NCBI RefSeq assembly: GCF_950295315.1
Contig: NC_080165.1
Coordinates: forward strand, 9,849,723-9,913,722
Direction: 5' to 3'
DNA: 64,000 nt
DNA from: Erinaceus europaeus
Lineage: Eukaryota > Chordata > Mammalia > Eulipotyphla > Erinaceidae
The notes beneath the pieces were generated by a model. The model saw only the letters and a program-made list of their open reading frames with translations, did no database searches and was not told the DNA's origin. Below, in pieces: positions 34,030 through 45,778 of this stretch. The position numbers were made by a program, and so were the translations under genes. How positions within the stretch are numbered: the stretch's first letter is position 1; each line of letters opens with the position of its first letter.

Positions 34030-34500
34030 TCAGAGTTTCACACCCAGAGACTGTGTGTGAGTCGCTGCACCCTCTCCCAAATTCCCAAATGACAGAGCAC
34101 TAGAAGCATAATCTGTTCAAATGGAGATTTCTGGGTGGGCCCCAGATGCCTCCTGCATGGAGCAGGTAACAAGAAAGATGTTATTTACTATGTTTCAGCT
34201 CCCTCAATTCCCTAGAGAGGGGAGAGAGGCAAGGGACAGAGTTCTAACAGTAGGATGTGAGGCAGCCTCCACAGAATCTAAACAGTCCAGACACTACGGA
34301 GAGCATCCTGTAGATGATCACATCCACACACTGGAAAGATGGTGAGCAGAACATGTCACTCCTCCAAGAACCTTTCCATCCTTTGCCTCGTGCTTCTTGT
34401 CATCTGATCCTTCATCCACATACTTCATCGTAAAGGAACAAAACTCTGTCAGACCGCAAATATGACTGAGACGGCAGGTTCACCGCAGAGATGGGGCCTT
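34030..34500 (+). mobile_element. Possible old LTR remnant (MaLR-like)
   Basis: GTGTGTGAGTCGCTGCACCC and CCTTTGCCTCGTGCTTCTTG faintly recall the pattern of mammalian MaLR LTRs, but no boundary or duplication is visible. Treat as unclassified unless alignment supports it. Confidence 0.3.
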
Positions 34501-34917
34501 GATTGTCCCTGAGATTACTAAGTATATTCATTACGAAGGGGAAGACAGAGGCAGTGCAAAAGACAGCTGAAATCTCCATGCCTTTGTTTTCCGTGGCCAT
34601 TTTCGTGAATCTGCCTCATAGATCTTTTCTTTGTCCTCTCAGACATGTATTTTCAGATGTCTAAGACCATTTTTGGTGTCTCATATGTACAAGAAGAATG
34701 TACACTACAAATAAATTTCTCTCTCCTCTTATCAGATTGCTCTATACTTGTTTCTTGGCCCAGCTTCTGAAATACACAGGGGTATAGTATGATTTTCTAA
34801 CACCTAGACCCTAAACACTTTTTTTTTTAGGTATGAGGAATTTATTAGTGATCTTTCTGCAAAAAAAAAAAAAAAAAAAAAAAAAGACCTGCTCAAACAG
34901 TTTGTGTGTCTATTGCT
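34501..34917. other. No gene seen
   Basis: Unclassified; a 25-base A-run at 34861-34885. Confidence 0.45.
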
Positions 34918-35090
34918 TTTTTTTTTTTTTTAACATTGTTTCCTTTATTGGTGGATTAATGTCTTATAGTCACTGGTAAATACAATAGTTTGTACATGCA
35001 TAACATTTCTCAGTTTTCCCCATAACAATATAACCCCCACTAGGTCCTCTGTCATCCTTACCCTACACTTTGATATGATGGTAAAAATGA
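34918..35090 (-). mobile_element. L1 3' end (type 2), antisense
   Basis: T-run, then CCTTTATTGGTGGATTAATG, GTTTGTACATGCATAACATT and CCACTAGGTCCTCTGTCATC: the reverse complement of the short 3'UTR at 31300-31430. Confidence 0.88.
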
Positions 35091-35094
35091 TTTC

Positions 35095-35425
35095 CTTAAG
35101 CTATATAATTTGTTCTAGCAAATTAAGCCTGAAGAGGATGTCCTGGGAAGCTTCCATGTGTAGTTCAGCTGGACAGTAGCTGGGTTTAATCTGGGGACCA
35201 GCTACTACTTGCGATTAGCCTCTAAGGATGCCAAGGACTGATTTTGTGGACTGGAGCTCTGAATCTCTGGAATTGGTTACTGCATCAGGTAGACAGGGTC
35301 AGAGTTGAGTTGAACTTAGTGGCAGCACACCCAATTGATGTTGAGGTGAGTAATTGCTTGTAGTTGGGAGAGAAAAAAAAAATCCACACATAACTGGAGA
35401 GAAGCAATGTCAGAAATAAAGTAGC
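35095..35425 (+). mobile_element. Old LTR remnant (ERVL/MLT2-like)
   Basis: GATTTTGTGGACTGGAGCTC, GGTAGACAGGGTCAGAGTTG and GCACACCCAATTGATGTTGA recall an ERVL-class LTR end. Boundaries are not visible. Confidence 0.45.
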
Positions 35426-35580
35426 TTTTTTTTTTTTAGTAGTAGTAAAGATGAAACAGTGGAAACTTGAAAGAGAAACAATGGGGGGGTTGATAAAGAA
35501 ACAGGGACAAACTAAGTTTTTCTATCTCCATTGCAATGCACTTTTTATTGTATTGTGCCTTTGAATGTCTTTGCTTTCTT

Positions 35581-35985
35581 TTTAATTAGTGATTTAATAA
35601 TGATTGACAAGACTGTGAGATAGCAGGTATACAGTTCCCACCACCAGCACTCCATATCCCATCCCCTCCATTGGAAGCTTCCCTATTCTTTATCCCCCTG
35701 GGAGCATGGACTCAGGATCATTATGGGGTGCAGAACATAGGAAATCTGACTTCTGAATTTGCTTCTCTGCTGGAAATGGGTGTTAGCAGGTGGGTCCACA
35801 CCCCCAGTCTGTCTTTATCTTTCCCTAGTGTGGCAGGGCTCTGGGGAGTTGAGGTTCCAGGACACACTGGTGAGGTCTTCTGCCCAGGGAAGTCAGGTTG
35901 GCATTATGTTAACATCTACAACTTGGTGGTTGAAAAGCATTAAGATATAAAGCAGAACAAATCGTTTAGTAAGCAGGAACTTAAA
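35581..35985 (-). mobile_element. L1 3' end (type 1), antisense, 5'-truncated
   Basis: Reverse complement of the terminal 3'UTR: GTTCCCACCACCAGCACTCC, CCCCCTGGGAGCATGGACTC, CACACTGGTGAGGTCTTCTG, GATATAAAGCAGAACAAATC. Confidence 0.9.
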
Positions 35986-36108
35986 GGTAACTCCCCCCAA
36001 CACAATTCCTACCTCTGTTGTTTCATAAACAATGACAGAATAGTAAACTAAATTTAACAGAATTTACTAAGGGAGTATGCAGTCTTGATTGGATGTCCTG
36101 CTCATAAA

Positions 36109-36849
36109 AATTACCTCCTTTAAGGAAATAGAAACTGATACCACCTCAGACTGTGTCCAGAGACTTCACGTGTGGAATGACAACCCTTCAGCTTCGTTAC
36201 TTGGGGAAGACCTTTCCTTTCATAGTATACTCTAATTTCATCTCAGGTGGTTCACTTTCTAACAAAGTCCCAAAACCTAGATATACACCAGTTTCTGTGA
36301 GAGAGAGCATATGTTCACACGTATCTATAAACTACTGCAAAATATATGCCTGAAAGCAGAAGTACACTAGAGTTTGCAGTGAGTACCCCTCTAACATTTC
36401 ATCTCCACTATTCCAAGCTTTGGGTCCATGATTGCTCAACAATTTGTTTGGCTTCGTATGTTAACTCTCTTTTCAGTCACCAGGTTCCAGATGTCATCAG
36501 GATGCCAGCCAGGCTTCCCTAGACTGAAGACCCCACCAATGTGTCCTGGAGCTCAGCTTCCCCAGAGACCCACCCTACTAGGGAAAGAGAGAGGCAGACT
36601 GGGAGTATGGACCGACCAGTCAACGCCCATGTTCAGCGGGGAAGCAATTACAGAAGCTAGACCTTCTACCTTCTGCAACCCACAATGACCCAATGCTCCC
36701 AGAAGGATAGAGAATGGGAAAGCTATCAGGGGAGGGTGTGGGAAATGGAGATTGGGTGGTGGGAATTGTATGGAATTGTACCCCTCCTACCCTATGGTTT
36801 TGTTAATTAATCCTTTCTTAAATAAAAAAATAAATAAATTACCTCCCTT
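36109..36849 (+). mobile_element. L1: L1 (type 1) with ~2.1-kb internal deletion and target-site duplication
   Basis: Flanks AATTACCTCCTT (36109-36120) and AATTACCTCCCTT (36837-36849). After the left flank come 21 bases identical to ORF2 at 3599-3619 of the first L1 (about 36124-36143). They are joined directly to the 3'UTR at TCAGACTGTGTCCAGAG (equivalent to about 5707). The rest of the 3'UTR and an AATAAA tail follow. Confidence 0.87.
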
Positions 36850-37202
36850 GCTGGAAAAAAAAAGAGTGAATATTCAAATAGACTTTTTAAGGTAATATTT
36901 TAAGTATAAAGGTTATATATTATTAAGAAAGGTATCTGCATGTTCACTTTAATTCTGTGAAGAGCTAATAAAACCAAAGATCTATCCTTTGTAAAATGAT
37001 TCATGACTTAATCATGTATGCAATATTTCTATCATTTTTAGAATACCAGCTTCAGCTTGTAATTTGACTACCCGCGAAATGATCATCTGATTCCAAACAT
37101 TTACTCAGCATGAGTGATAACTCAAATACATTGATAGCCATTGACTCAAGAAAGAAAACATAGTAGTCTGCATGAGATTTATAAAATGTGAAGAGAAATA
37201 AA
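36850..37202. other. No gene seen
   Basis: Unclassified. Confidence 0.45.
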
Positions 37203-37275
37203 GCGGATGCTTGAACCCAGATCCTTGCTCATGAGAATGTGTGTGCTTAACTGGGTGTGCCAGTGCCAGGCCCCT
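37203..37275 (-). mobile_element. SINE-B head fragment, antisense
   Basis: GCTTGAACCCAGATCCTTGC to GTGCCAGTGCCAGGCCCC; only the head half remains. Confidence 0.8.
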
Positions 37276-37349
37276 CAACATGACTTAGGCAGGAAAAATT
37301 ATTCATATTCTATTCACAATTAATTTGCTTTTTTAATGAGCTTTGTTTT

Positions 37350-37367
37350 TTTTCATTTATTATTTAT

Positions 37368-37404
<37 letters not shown>

Positions 37405-37685
37405 ATTGAGGGAAGGATGGGAGTATGGATTGACCTGTCAACACCCATGTTCAGCGGGGAAGCAATTACAGAAGCCAGACCACATTCTGCATCCCACAAT
37501 GACCCTGGGTCCATACTCCCAGAGGGATAGAGAATGGGAAAGCTATCAGGGGAGGGGGTGGGATATGGAGATTGGGTGGTGGGAACTGTGCGAAGTTGTA
37601 CCCCTCATATTCTATGGTTTTCTTAAGGTTTCCTTTTTGTAAATAAAAAATTTAAAAAAGAAACTTCCCCCTGCAGATGGCTATA
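37350..37685 (-). mobile_element. SINE-B, antisense, split by an L1 3' end
   Basis: Left piece: T-rich, then TTATTATTTATTGGAGAGAG and GTGAAATTGAGGGAAGG, with the GATAGAGACAG part turned into a (GA)n run (37370-37400). Right piece: GAAACTTCCCCCTGCAGATG. Between them is the L1 at 37412-37660. Confidence 0.7.
37412..37660 (+). mobile_element. 5'-truncated L1 3' end (type 1)
   Basis: GATGGGAGTATGGATTGACC to CATATTCTATGGTTTTCTTA and an A-rich tail; about 250 bp. Confidence 0.9.
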
Positions 37686-38480
37686 CAATAAATTTTCTAA
37701 GATCTGATTTATAAGTTTTGTTAGTTGCATAGTTTCTACTTATTATATACTGTACTATGTAAGTTAAGTAATTAATTATTTATAACAAGAGCTAATAGAA
37801 AATATGTGGCCTAAAGATTTACTTTAAGTTGTAATAATTGTTGTAACATTCTGATGCTTTTATTAGTCATTTAATAGAAATAAATGATGTCTAATTAAAC
37901 ATAATAATCCTAATAAAGCACTTAGTTGCAATAATTTTCTGACTGCAAGGCTACAGCTAAGAAAGAAACTAGTAACAAAGACTTGTCTATAAAAAGCCAT
38001 TGCTAGTCAGCAATTATAATTTTTGTCTATGTGTCTCATCATTTCTTTTGTTTGCTGCAGTTCAAGATCGGAATTCAGGAGTCTTTCTACATTTTATTAG
38101 TGGTCTAGCCCAGTTATAATATGTTAGACTGTGTGTGATATCCTCATGACATTATCTGCTAACCCCATGACAGTAAAGCCTAGGAAGTAGGTTTTCTTTA
38201 AAGCATTGAGCAGTAATAATTTAAAGTTTCTATATTTGTTTCTGGGTTATACTCTATGGCATTCTGCTTCTATCTCTCCACAATTTTTCTGACTCCCAAT
38301 GACATTTTTACTGACTCCGAGTGACATTTATATGAATTTTATTCAGAAAGCAAACATTTTATGTTTCCAGAGGCTCTATTTTCAGTTCTTTAAATTTTGG
38401 TGGGGTACAAATAATTTGGAGGGAAAAGTAAAAAACTCAGTAAGCTTTCTTTTCATTTGGTATATATTTTTGTTTGTTTC
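37686..38480. other. No gene seen
   Basis: Unclassified AT-rich sequence. Confidence 0.45.
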
Positions 38481-38720
38481 TTTGTTTCTTTTCAGGTCAT
38501 GGGGCTCCATCACACCTGTGGATTGTCTTTCAGACAGAAAGACAGATAGTCAAGAGATAGAGAGGTCAAGAGAGAGAGAGAGGTCAAGAGATAAAGAGGT
38601 CAAGAGAAAAGCAGTACTGCATGGAAGCTTCTCTTAGTCTGGTGATGGCCAGACTTGTACTTTGGCGAAGCAATAGCACTATCCAAGTGAGATGTCTTGC
38701 CAGCCCATTCAGCCTTAAAA
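38481..38720 (-). mobile_element. Old SINE-like segment, antisense, with internal tandem units
   Basis: GGAAGCTTCTCTTAGTCTGG, GCAATAGCACTATCCAAGTG and CTTGCCAGCCC resemble an inverted old tRNA-SINE. AGAGGTCAAGAGA-type units are repeated three times at 38556-38607. Confidence 0.5.
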
Positions 38721-38899
38721 ATGGCTTTTTTGTTGTTCCTAAAATGTGTTTACTCTCTTTACACTACACTTATCATTACATTTGTCATTTATTGTTACTG
38801 GCAATTATAAAATCGTATTTTCTGTAAAACACTTGTAGATTAAAAGTTTTTTATACACCTTTTATAGTTTCAGAAGTTTATTTACTATAGCAAATGCTC

Positions 38900-39112
38900 G
38901 GGAGCCAAGTGGTGGCACACCTGGCTGAGCACACGTGTTACAATGCACAAGGACCCAGGTTTGAGCCCCCGGCCCCCACCTGCAGAGGAATAGCTTCACA
39001 AGTGGTGAAGCAGGGCTGCAGGTGTCTCTCTGTCTCTCTCCCTCTCTATCATCCCCTTTCCTCTCAACTTCTGGCTGTCTCTATCCAAATAAATAAATAA
39101 AGATAATTTTAA
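38900..39112 (+). mobile_element. SINE-B
   Basis: GGGAGCCAAGTGGTGGCACACC head, CCCCCACCTGCAGAGGAATA, tail AATAAATAAATAAAGATAAT. Confidence 0.93.
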
Positions 39113-39180
39113 AGGTTGGGCCAATTTACATACTCACTAGCACTGCAGGAGGGCTCCTTTATCCGACCACCTCTCCACTA
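39113..39180 (-). mobile_element. L1 ORF2 fragment, antisense
   Basis: CCAATTTACATACTCACTAG and GCACTGCAGGAGGGCTCC are the reverse complement of ORF2 near 4640-4680. Confidence 0.65.
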
Positions 39181-39199
39181 TGAATGGACTGTACCTGCA

Positions 39200-39298
39200 G
39201 CCTTTTTTTTTTTTTTTCAATTTTTTTATTGAACAGAGAGAAGTTGAGAGGGTAGTAGAAGATAGAGAGGGGAAGATAAAGATAAGACACTTGCAAAC
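39200..39298 (-). mobile_element. SINE-B, antisense, truncated
   Basis: T-run, ATTGAACAGAGAGAAGTTGA and GATAAGACACTTGCAAACC; the head half was lost where the next L1 begins. Confidence 0.7.
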
Positions 39299-40443
39299 CA
39301 CATACCAGTGGAATAGAATTGAAAGCCCAGAACTAAACCCTCACACCTATGGACATCTAATCTTTGATAAGGATGACCAAAGTATTAAATGGAAGAAGGA
39401 GGCTCTCTTCAATAAATGGTGCTGGGAAAACTGATTTGAAACATGCAGAAGAATGAAACTGAACCACTTTACATCACCAGAAACAAAAATCAACTCCAAA
39501 TGGATCAAGGACATGGATGTTAGGCCAGAAACTATCAAATACTTAGAGGAAAACATTGGTGGAACACTTTTCCACCTAAACGTCAAGGACATCTTTGATG
39601 ATACAAACCCAATTTCAAAAAAGACTAAAGCAGAAACAAACCAATGGGACGACATCAAATTGAAAAGCTTCTGCACATCCAAAGAAACTATCACACAAAT
39701 GAAGAGACCCCTCACAGAATGGGAGAAGATCTTCACATGCCATACATCAGACAAGCAGCTAATGACCAGAATATACAAAGAGCTCAGCAAACTTAGCAAC
39801 AAGAAACCAAATGACCCCATTCAAAAAATGGGCAGAGGATATGAACAAAACATTCACTTCAGAGGAGATCCAAAAGGCTAACAAACATATGAAAAATTTC
39901 TCCAGGTCTCTGATTGTCAGACAAATGCAAATAAAGACAGCATTGAGATACCACCTCACTCCTGTGAGAATGGCATACATCAAAAAGGACAGCAGCAACA
40001 AATGCTGGAGAGGCTGTGGGGACAGAGGAAGCCTTCTGCACTGCTAGTGGGAATATAAATTGGTCCAGCCTCTGTGGAAAGCAGTCTGGAGAACTCTCAC
40101 AAGGCTAGACATGGACCTTCCATATGACCCACTAATTCCTCTCTTGGGCATATACCCCAAGGACTCCATAATGCCCAACCAAAACTATATGTGCACACCT
40201 ATGTTCGTAGCAGCACAATTCATAATAGCTAAAACCTGGAAGCAACCCAGGTGCCCAACAACAGATGAGTGGCTGAAAAAGCTGTGGTATATATACACAA
40301 TGAAATACTACGCATCTATTAAGAACAATGAGCCCACCTTCTCTGACCCATCTTGGATGGAGCTGGAAGGAATTATGTTAAGTGAGCTAAGTCAGAAAGA
40401 TAAAGATGAGTATGGAATGATCCCACTTATCAACAGAAGTTGA
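39299..40443 (+). pseudogene. L1 ORF2: L1 ORF2 C-terminal part, frameshifted
   Basis: Covers the post-RT and Cys-rich region. Open pieces are 39453-39881, 39811-40047 and 40060-40443. An extra A in the run near 39825 shifts the frame, and a TAG at 40045-40047 interrupts before VQPLW. It ends with the family's INRS. Unlike two other copies, it keeps CAAATGCAAATAAAG at about 39920, without the stop seen at 4542 and 27817. Confidence 0.88.
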
Positions 40444-41814
40444 GAAAGAAGAACAGAAAGGGAAACTAAAAGCAGGATCTGACTAAATCTAGAGTAGGGC
40501 ACCAAAGTAAAAACCCGGTGATGAGGGGGAGGGTGGACATACGGCTTCCTGGGGCAGTGAGGGAGAGGTGGGGGGATGGGTGGGTGGGAGGGGACACAGT
40601 CTTTTGGTGGTGTGAATGGTGTCTATGTACACTCCTATTAAACTGTAGTCATATAAATCACTATTTAATTGATATGAGTGGGGAAATTTTATTATATGTC
40701 TCAAACTTTTTAAAATACAGGCTAATTTTTTTTAATTCATAGGCTGAGTCTTTGATATGTTTACTCTCTCAAAAGCCTAGACCAGGGATAATAGAAGCAA
40801 CTGGTGGCACATCTATATACAAGATGTTGGGTATTATACAGCAAATCTTAACAAAGGGACCTTTCAAAGTTAACCTAATTACCAAATAATATGATAGCAA
40901 TAACTATCCATTGTCTTCTTGAACCCTAAGACAGCAGGAACCTCACATTTCCACTATAAAGCCTATATTTCAACCAGTCCTGGAACCCTAGGGTGGGGCA
41001 CACTTTCCTTCATGCTTCTCTCAATTCATATCTAATAATATTGCATCCACCGATCACAACCTAATTACTGCAATGAGTACCAACTTAGCATGCTTCACTT
41101 CAGACTGTGTCTACAGACTTCACTTGTGGAATGACAGCCCTTCAGCTTCATTACTCTGGTGAGACCTTTCCTTTCATAGTATTCTCTAATTCCATTCCAG
41201 GTGGTTCACTTCCTCACAAAGTCCCCAAACCTAGATATAGACCAGGTCCCCTGAAATAGAGCATATGTTCACAAGTGTCCATAAATTAGAACAAAATATA
41301 GACCTGAAAGCAAAAGTACAAAATAGTCCACAGTGAGTACCCCCCCCCCCAACACTTCATCTGCACTATTCCAGCCTTTAGGTCCATAATTGTTCAACAA
41401 TTTGTTTGGCTTTATATGTTAACTCTCTTTTCAGCCACCAGGTTCCAGTTGCTAGCATGATGCCAACTGGACTTTCCTGGGCAGATGACTCCACCAATAC
41501 ATTCTGGAGCCCCGCTTCCCCAGAGCCCTGCTCCACTAGGGAAAGAGAGAGACAGGCTGGGGATATAGATCGACCTGCCATTGCCATGTTCAGCGGAGAA
41601 GCAATTACAGAAGCCAGACCTTCCCTCCTTCTGTACCCCATAATGACCCTGGGTCCATACTCCCAGAGTGATAAAGAATAGGAAAGCTCTCAGGGGAGTG
41701 GTTGTGATATGGAGGTCTGGTGGCTGGAATTGTGTGGAGTTGTACCCCTTTTATCCTACGGTTTTGTCAGTATTTCCTTTTTATAAATAAATAATAATTT
41801 AAAAAAAAAAAAAA
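39299..41814 (+). mobile_element. L1: 5'-truncated L1 (type 1, older), 2.5 kb
   Basis: Starts in ORF2 (ACCAGTGGAATAGAATTGAA), ORF2 stop at 40441-40443, full 3'UTR to TTTTGTCAGTATTTCC and an A-run ending 41814. A 12-base C-run lies at 41341-41352. No convincing target duplication. Confidence 0.93.
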
Positions 41815-42600
41815 CTTCCTTTTCTGTAAGGAGTCTCTTTGTGTGGTGGTTTCTTTTGCTTTGCAAACTGAATAGCCTTAAATCATTGTAAGTGAGATAA
41901 GCGAAAAGAGAAAGATGAATACTGACCATGTACCATTTCATTCTACCCTCCTGTTTGATCACTTGATTCTGAAAATTTCTGAAATAATGATATCGCCTCT
42001 CTGGAATGACTTAAAAATGCTTGCTCTTCTGAGGTTTTCTTCACACTGTGTCAGCTCAGGCAATGTCTCTGTTGTATTTTTACTACTGGAAGAGATCTGT
42101 TTGTCTTTATATGAGTAACAAACAAAGTTTGTGCTTTCCTCAGTCTATAAATATTAATCTGAGGTGAAAAGACTCTCAATTATCCAAGTCTGCTTGCATG
42201 GTACACCAAATAACACCATGGCAGCATCCTGATATCCCTGACTCTTATGTTTCCCCAATGTCAGATACCCTGAACCAGTGGACTTTCAGACTCAACCCAC
42301 ACAGATCCGATCAGTTATTCACTGATTAACCTCTAATCATTTCTCATATCAAAGGATTCACTTCATCGTATAGAATTATAATAGTTTAAAACCCTAGTAA
42401 TTCCACATTGTAAGTCACAGCTGACCTTCCTTCAATTGTTATTATTATATCAGATGAACTATGTGCATGTGTAGATCCTATAATAGCTGTGATTCCTCTT
42501 CAGAATGATCTGGTTTATTAAAATCCTCTTTAAAATAATAATGTCAACAATACAACAGGGCTTTTCAGATATGACCTTATGATGCAGTCTCTTCATTTTT
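41815..42600. other. No gene seen
   Basis: Unclassified. Confidence 0.45.
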
Positions 42601-42720
42601 TGCTATATTGATTTACTGGGAGAGAAACAATACAGAGAGAGAGGAAGAGAGAGAGGGAGAGGGAGAGGGAGAGGGAGAGGGAGAGGGAGAGGGAGAGAAA
42701 GAGATGCACTTAGAGATGCC
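42601..42720 (+). repeat. (GGGAGA)n array in a purine-rich tract
   Basis: About seven GGGAGA units at 42655-42697 within GAGAGA-rich sequence; the surrounding ATTTACTGGGAGAGAAAC suggests it grew in an old antisense SINE. Confidence 0.9.
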
Positions 42721-43075
42721 TTGCTGATTCCAAAAGGCTACATGATAATGTAGGTCAGATTGAGTACTGAGTCAGATTGTTTGGAATTGACTCCAGTTTC
42801 CATCACATAATATTGTAATCTTTTATCTAAATGATTCAGTCTCTCTGGAATTAGTTTCCCCTCCATCAAATGAGTAAAGACTATGATAATACCTAAATCA
42901 CAAACATCTGTTAAGATTGATTGATTATGCATATAAAAATACTTAAGCTATGTTTTAGATATGTAACAGACATGACACATTGTCCAACATCTTAATTTAT
43001 CAAAGGAAAAGTGAAGGTAAGATTATAAGAATATAAATGAATTAAGGACAAAGAGTTAGTAAGTTTTATTTATTC
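42721..43075. other. No gene seen
   Basis: Unclassified. Confidence 0.45.
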
Positions 43076-43195
43076 ATTTATTTTACCAGAGCACTGCTCA
43101 GCTCTGCTGTATGGTGATGCAGAAGATTGAACCTTAGAATTAAGGCCTCAGGCATGAATGTCTCTTTAAATAACCATGATGCTGTTTCCTCCAAC
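43076..43195 (-). mobile_element. SINE-C, antisense
   Basis: TTTACCAGAGCACTGCTCAG, GATTGAACCTTAGAATTAAG and GGCCTCAGGCATGAATGTCT are the reverse complement of SINE-C (compare 52913). Confidence 0.75.
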
Positions 43196-43369
43196 AAATT
43201 GGTATGTTTTAAATATGGTTTATGTGGACTGCAGTAGTCAATCAAAAATGTATACATAGCTGAACATTTTAAAAATAACATGTAAAAACACAAAGATACA
43301 AAGGGATGAATGTAAAAACATGAAGATACAAAGGGGTGAATGTAAAATCACGAAGATAACACTGAGGAG

Positions 43370-43684
43370 ATGGTGCAACAGCTTCTTTTTTAAATTTATT
43401 TTATTTATTTATTCCCTTTTGTTACCCTTGTTGTTTTATTGTTGTAGTTATTATTGTTGTTGTCGTTGTTGGATACAACAGAGAGAAATGGAGAGAGGAG
43501 GGGAAGACAGAGGAGGAGAGAAAGCTAGACACCTGCAGACCTGCTTCACCACTTGTGAAGTGACTCCCCTGCAGGTGGGGAGCCGGGGTTCGAACCGGGA
43601 TCCTTATGCCTGTCCTTGTGCTTTGCGCCACCTGCGCTTAACCCGCTGCGCTACAGCCCGACTCCCATGGTGCAACAGCTTCTT
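43370..43684 (-). mobile_element. Young SINE-A, antisense, with perfect 18-bp target-site duplication
   Basis: Body 43388-43666; ATGGTGCAACAGCTTCTT at 43370-43387 and 43667-43684. The inverted A and B boxes are intact (CCGCTGCGCTA; GGGTTCGAACC). Confidence 0.97.
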
Positions 43685-44085
43685 ACAGGACTTAAATGTG
43701 AAAGGACTAAAGTTCATTCCCCAGAAACACCAATTTCCAGAGCTGAGCAGAGTTCTGGAATATATAAATACATATATATTTCAGTAACACAAATTGAAAT
43801 GACAAAAGAGATAATCAAAGTGTTTAATGTGAGCATTTTCTATAGTCTTTATTTCCTGATAAAGAGAATATACAATCTTATGCAGTGATAAATGCATCAC
43901 AGTAATAATAACCTGATGATTTTCTTAATATAATTTTCTTCTTTCTAGTCTATTTTATTCTACTAATGCATTTTATTATAATATAATATGAGATATGCAT
44001 TAATAAAGGGTTTATTGTTAAGTCTATGAAGCTTCCAGTAGATAACAACCTCTTGCTTGCTAAGTGTTGGGGGAATCAGAAATCA
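43685..44085. other. No gene seen
   Basis: Unclassified AT-rich sequence. Confidence 0.45.
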
Positions 44086-44155
44086 TAGAGGGATTTTTGA
44101 TTGATAGGAAAAGAATGACACCACTACCCTAATACAGTTCAAAGCCCCCAAATCC
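44086..44155 (+). repeat. Unclassified repeat, copy 1
   Basis: GGATTTTTGATTGATAGG and CACTACCCTAATACAGTTCA match the reverse complement of 47577-47652 over about 70 bp at roughly 80 percent by eye. Family unknown. Confidence 0.6.
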
Positions 44156-44929
44156 TAGGCAACATAGCAATAAGTAGGCCTATCATAAAACATTTCTATT
44201 TTATTATTTTATAGTGAAAAATCTCCTACTCATATCAGGAACATTTTCCAGGTAGTAATAACTCTTGCTCATTCTTAGGAGAAGAGAAATAAAGTAATCA
44301 AGTGGAGAGTAGAATTACATGATAACACTTATTGATATTGTTCCATGTCACAATTATTTCTTTAGACTTGGATAGGTATATTTCCAAACAGCTGAAAACA
44401 CAGAATTGATTCAATAGCAGGTGATGTTTATCAGGCAGAGGAAGGCAGTTTGTAATGTTAGTTCTTTAGGAAAAGTATTTCATAAGTGATAATGGTAATA
44501 GTCATATTAATCCTGACACTAGGACAGAGATTTAATAGAAATGAATATCATTTCACCAAAATCAAATTATAAATTATGTGACTAGACAGTCTCCTTTTTT
44601 TCTCTGTTGGTATAAGTTCATCGAAGTTTTGAAAACTAATGGAGGGTTTTGCTTCCGTGGGCTGAAATATTAGTTCCTTTGTGTTTTCTTTAAGAATATG
44701 GGAATAATATGACAGTGCCATCTTTAACTTGCTATTATCTCCTATCTTGCTATCGTCCTAACACAAGTGCTTATACAACATGTGTCAAAAACAGTTCACA
44801 CTGATAAACATCTGTTTCAATAAGTGGATTTGGCTCTCTTGACTATATTCTGAATACGAGTCTCAAAATGTCTTAAACAGAAACTGAAGGGACAAAACAA
44901 TGAAAAGTAAAAGAAAGATAAATCTTGGT
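44156..44929. other. No gene seen
   Basis: Unclassified. Confidence 0.45.
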
Positions 44930-45115
44930 TGGGTGGTTGGCTAAACTGCTCAGTTGGCCAAGTTTATCATGCACGTAACCCAGAGTCAAGCTCCCACTCT
45001 AGCCCCCAACTCCCAGAAGAAGCATTGTTGCTGTGGTATGCTTTTTCTCACTTTGCTTTGCTTTTTCTGTCTGGAAAAGTCAATCTGAAGGGGTGAAGCC
45101 ACAGTGAAAACAAAA
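44930..45115 (+). mobile_element. Old SINE-like segment
   Basis: GGTTGGCTAAACTGCTCAGT, GTAACCCAGAGTCAAGCTCC and GTGAAGCCACAGTGAAAAC give a tRNA-SINE-like layout similar to 51958. Diverged. Confidence 0.5.
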
Positions 45116-45228
45116 TAAAAACAAAAGCTAAAATCTTTGTTTAGGGAAAGGTACACATAAATCTGGGATTCTTAATATCACTTATTTGAATGTAACAGAA
45201 GTGATCATTTATACATAATAGATCAGGA

Positions 45229-45455
45229 GGGGCAGGTGGTGGTACATCTGGTTGAGCATACACATTACAATGTGCAAGGACTCAAGTTCAAGTCCCCTGT
45301 TCCACCTGCAGGAGGAAAGCTTCACAAGTGGTGAAGCAGTGCTACAGGTATCTCTCTGTCTCTCTATCTCTCCCTTGATTTCTGGTAGCTGTCTCTATCC
45401 AATAAATAAATAAAGATAGTACCCCCCAAAAAAAGAAAACTAAAAAAAAAAAAAA
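45229..45455 (+). mobile_element. SINE-B
   Basis: GGGGCAGGTGGTGGTACATC head to AATAAATAAATAAAGATAGT and an A-rich tail. Confidence 0.9.
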
Positions 45456-45624
45456 GATCATTTCAGGTCTGTTGTTTTATTTATTTGTTTGTTTATTTAG
45501 TTAGTTTGCTTGTATTTTCTCCCAGAAAAAATGTGGTGTCTTATGGCCCTTTTTCTAAAATAATTTGCAATTCAGAAGAACTTTAACTAGCTGTTTCTTT
45601 TGACTATTCTGGCTCGACTTTTTA

Positions 45625-45745
45625 TTTCTTTCTCTCTGACAGAAGGAGAGAGGCTAAGGGAGAAAGGGGAAGACACCACAGAGTAAAGTTTTCCTAGTGA
45701 AGGTTTCCCAGGCTGAATCCTGAGCTGTGTGCATGACAAAGCAGG
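45625..45745 (-). mobile_element. Old SINE fragment, antisense
   Basis: TTTCTCTCTGACAGAAGGAG and AGTAAAGTTTTCCTAGTGAA fit a decayed inverted SINE; boundaries unclear. Confidence 0.4.
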
Positions 45746-45778
45746 AACCACTCCAGGGGAGCTGTTTTTACTATTTGT

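Noticed and set aside
36124..36160. Spliced L1 transcript as the source of the ORF2-3'UTR join
   Set aside because: The 3' side looks like an acceptor but no GT follows the 5' side, so a template jump or deletion is more likely. Kept as a deletion in the findings.
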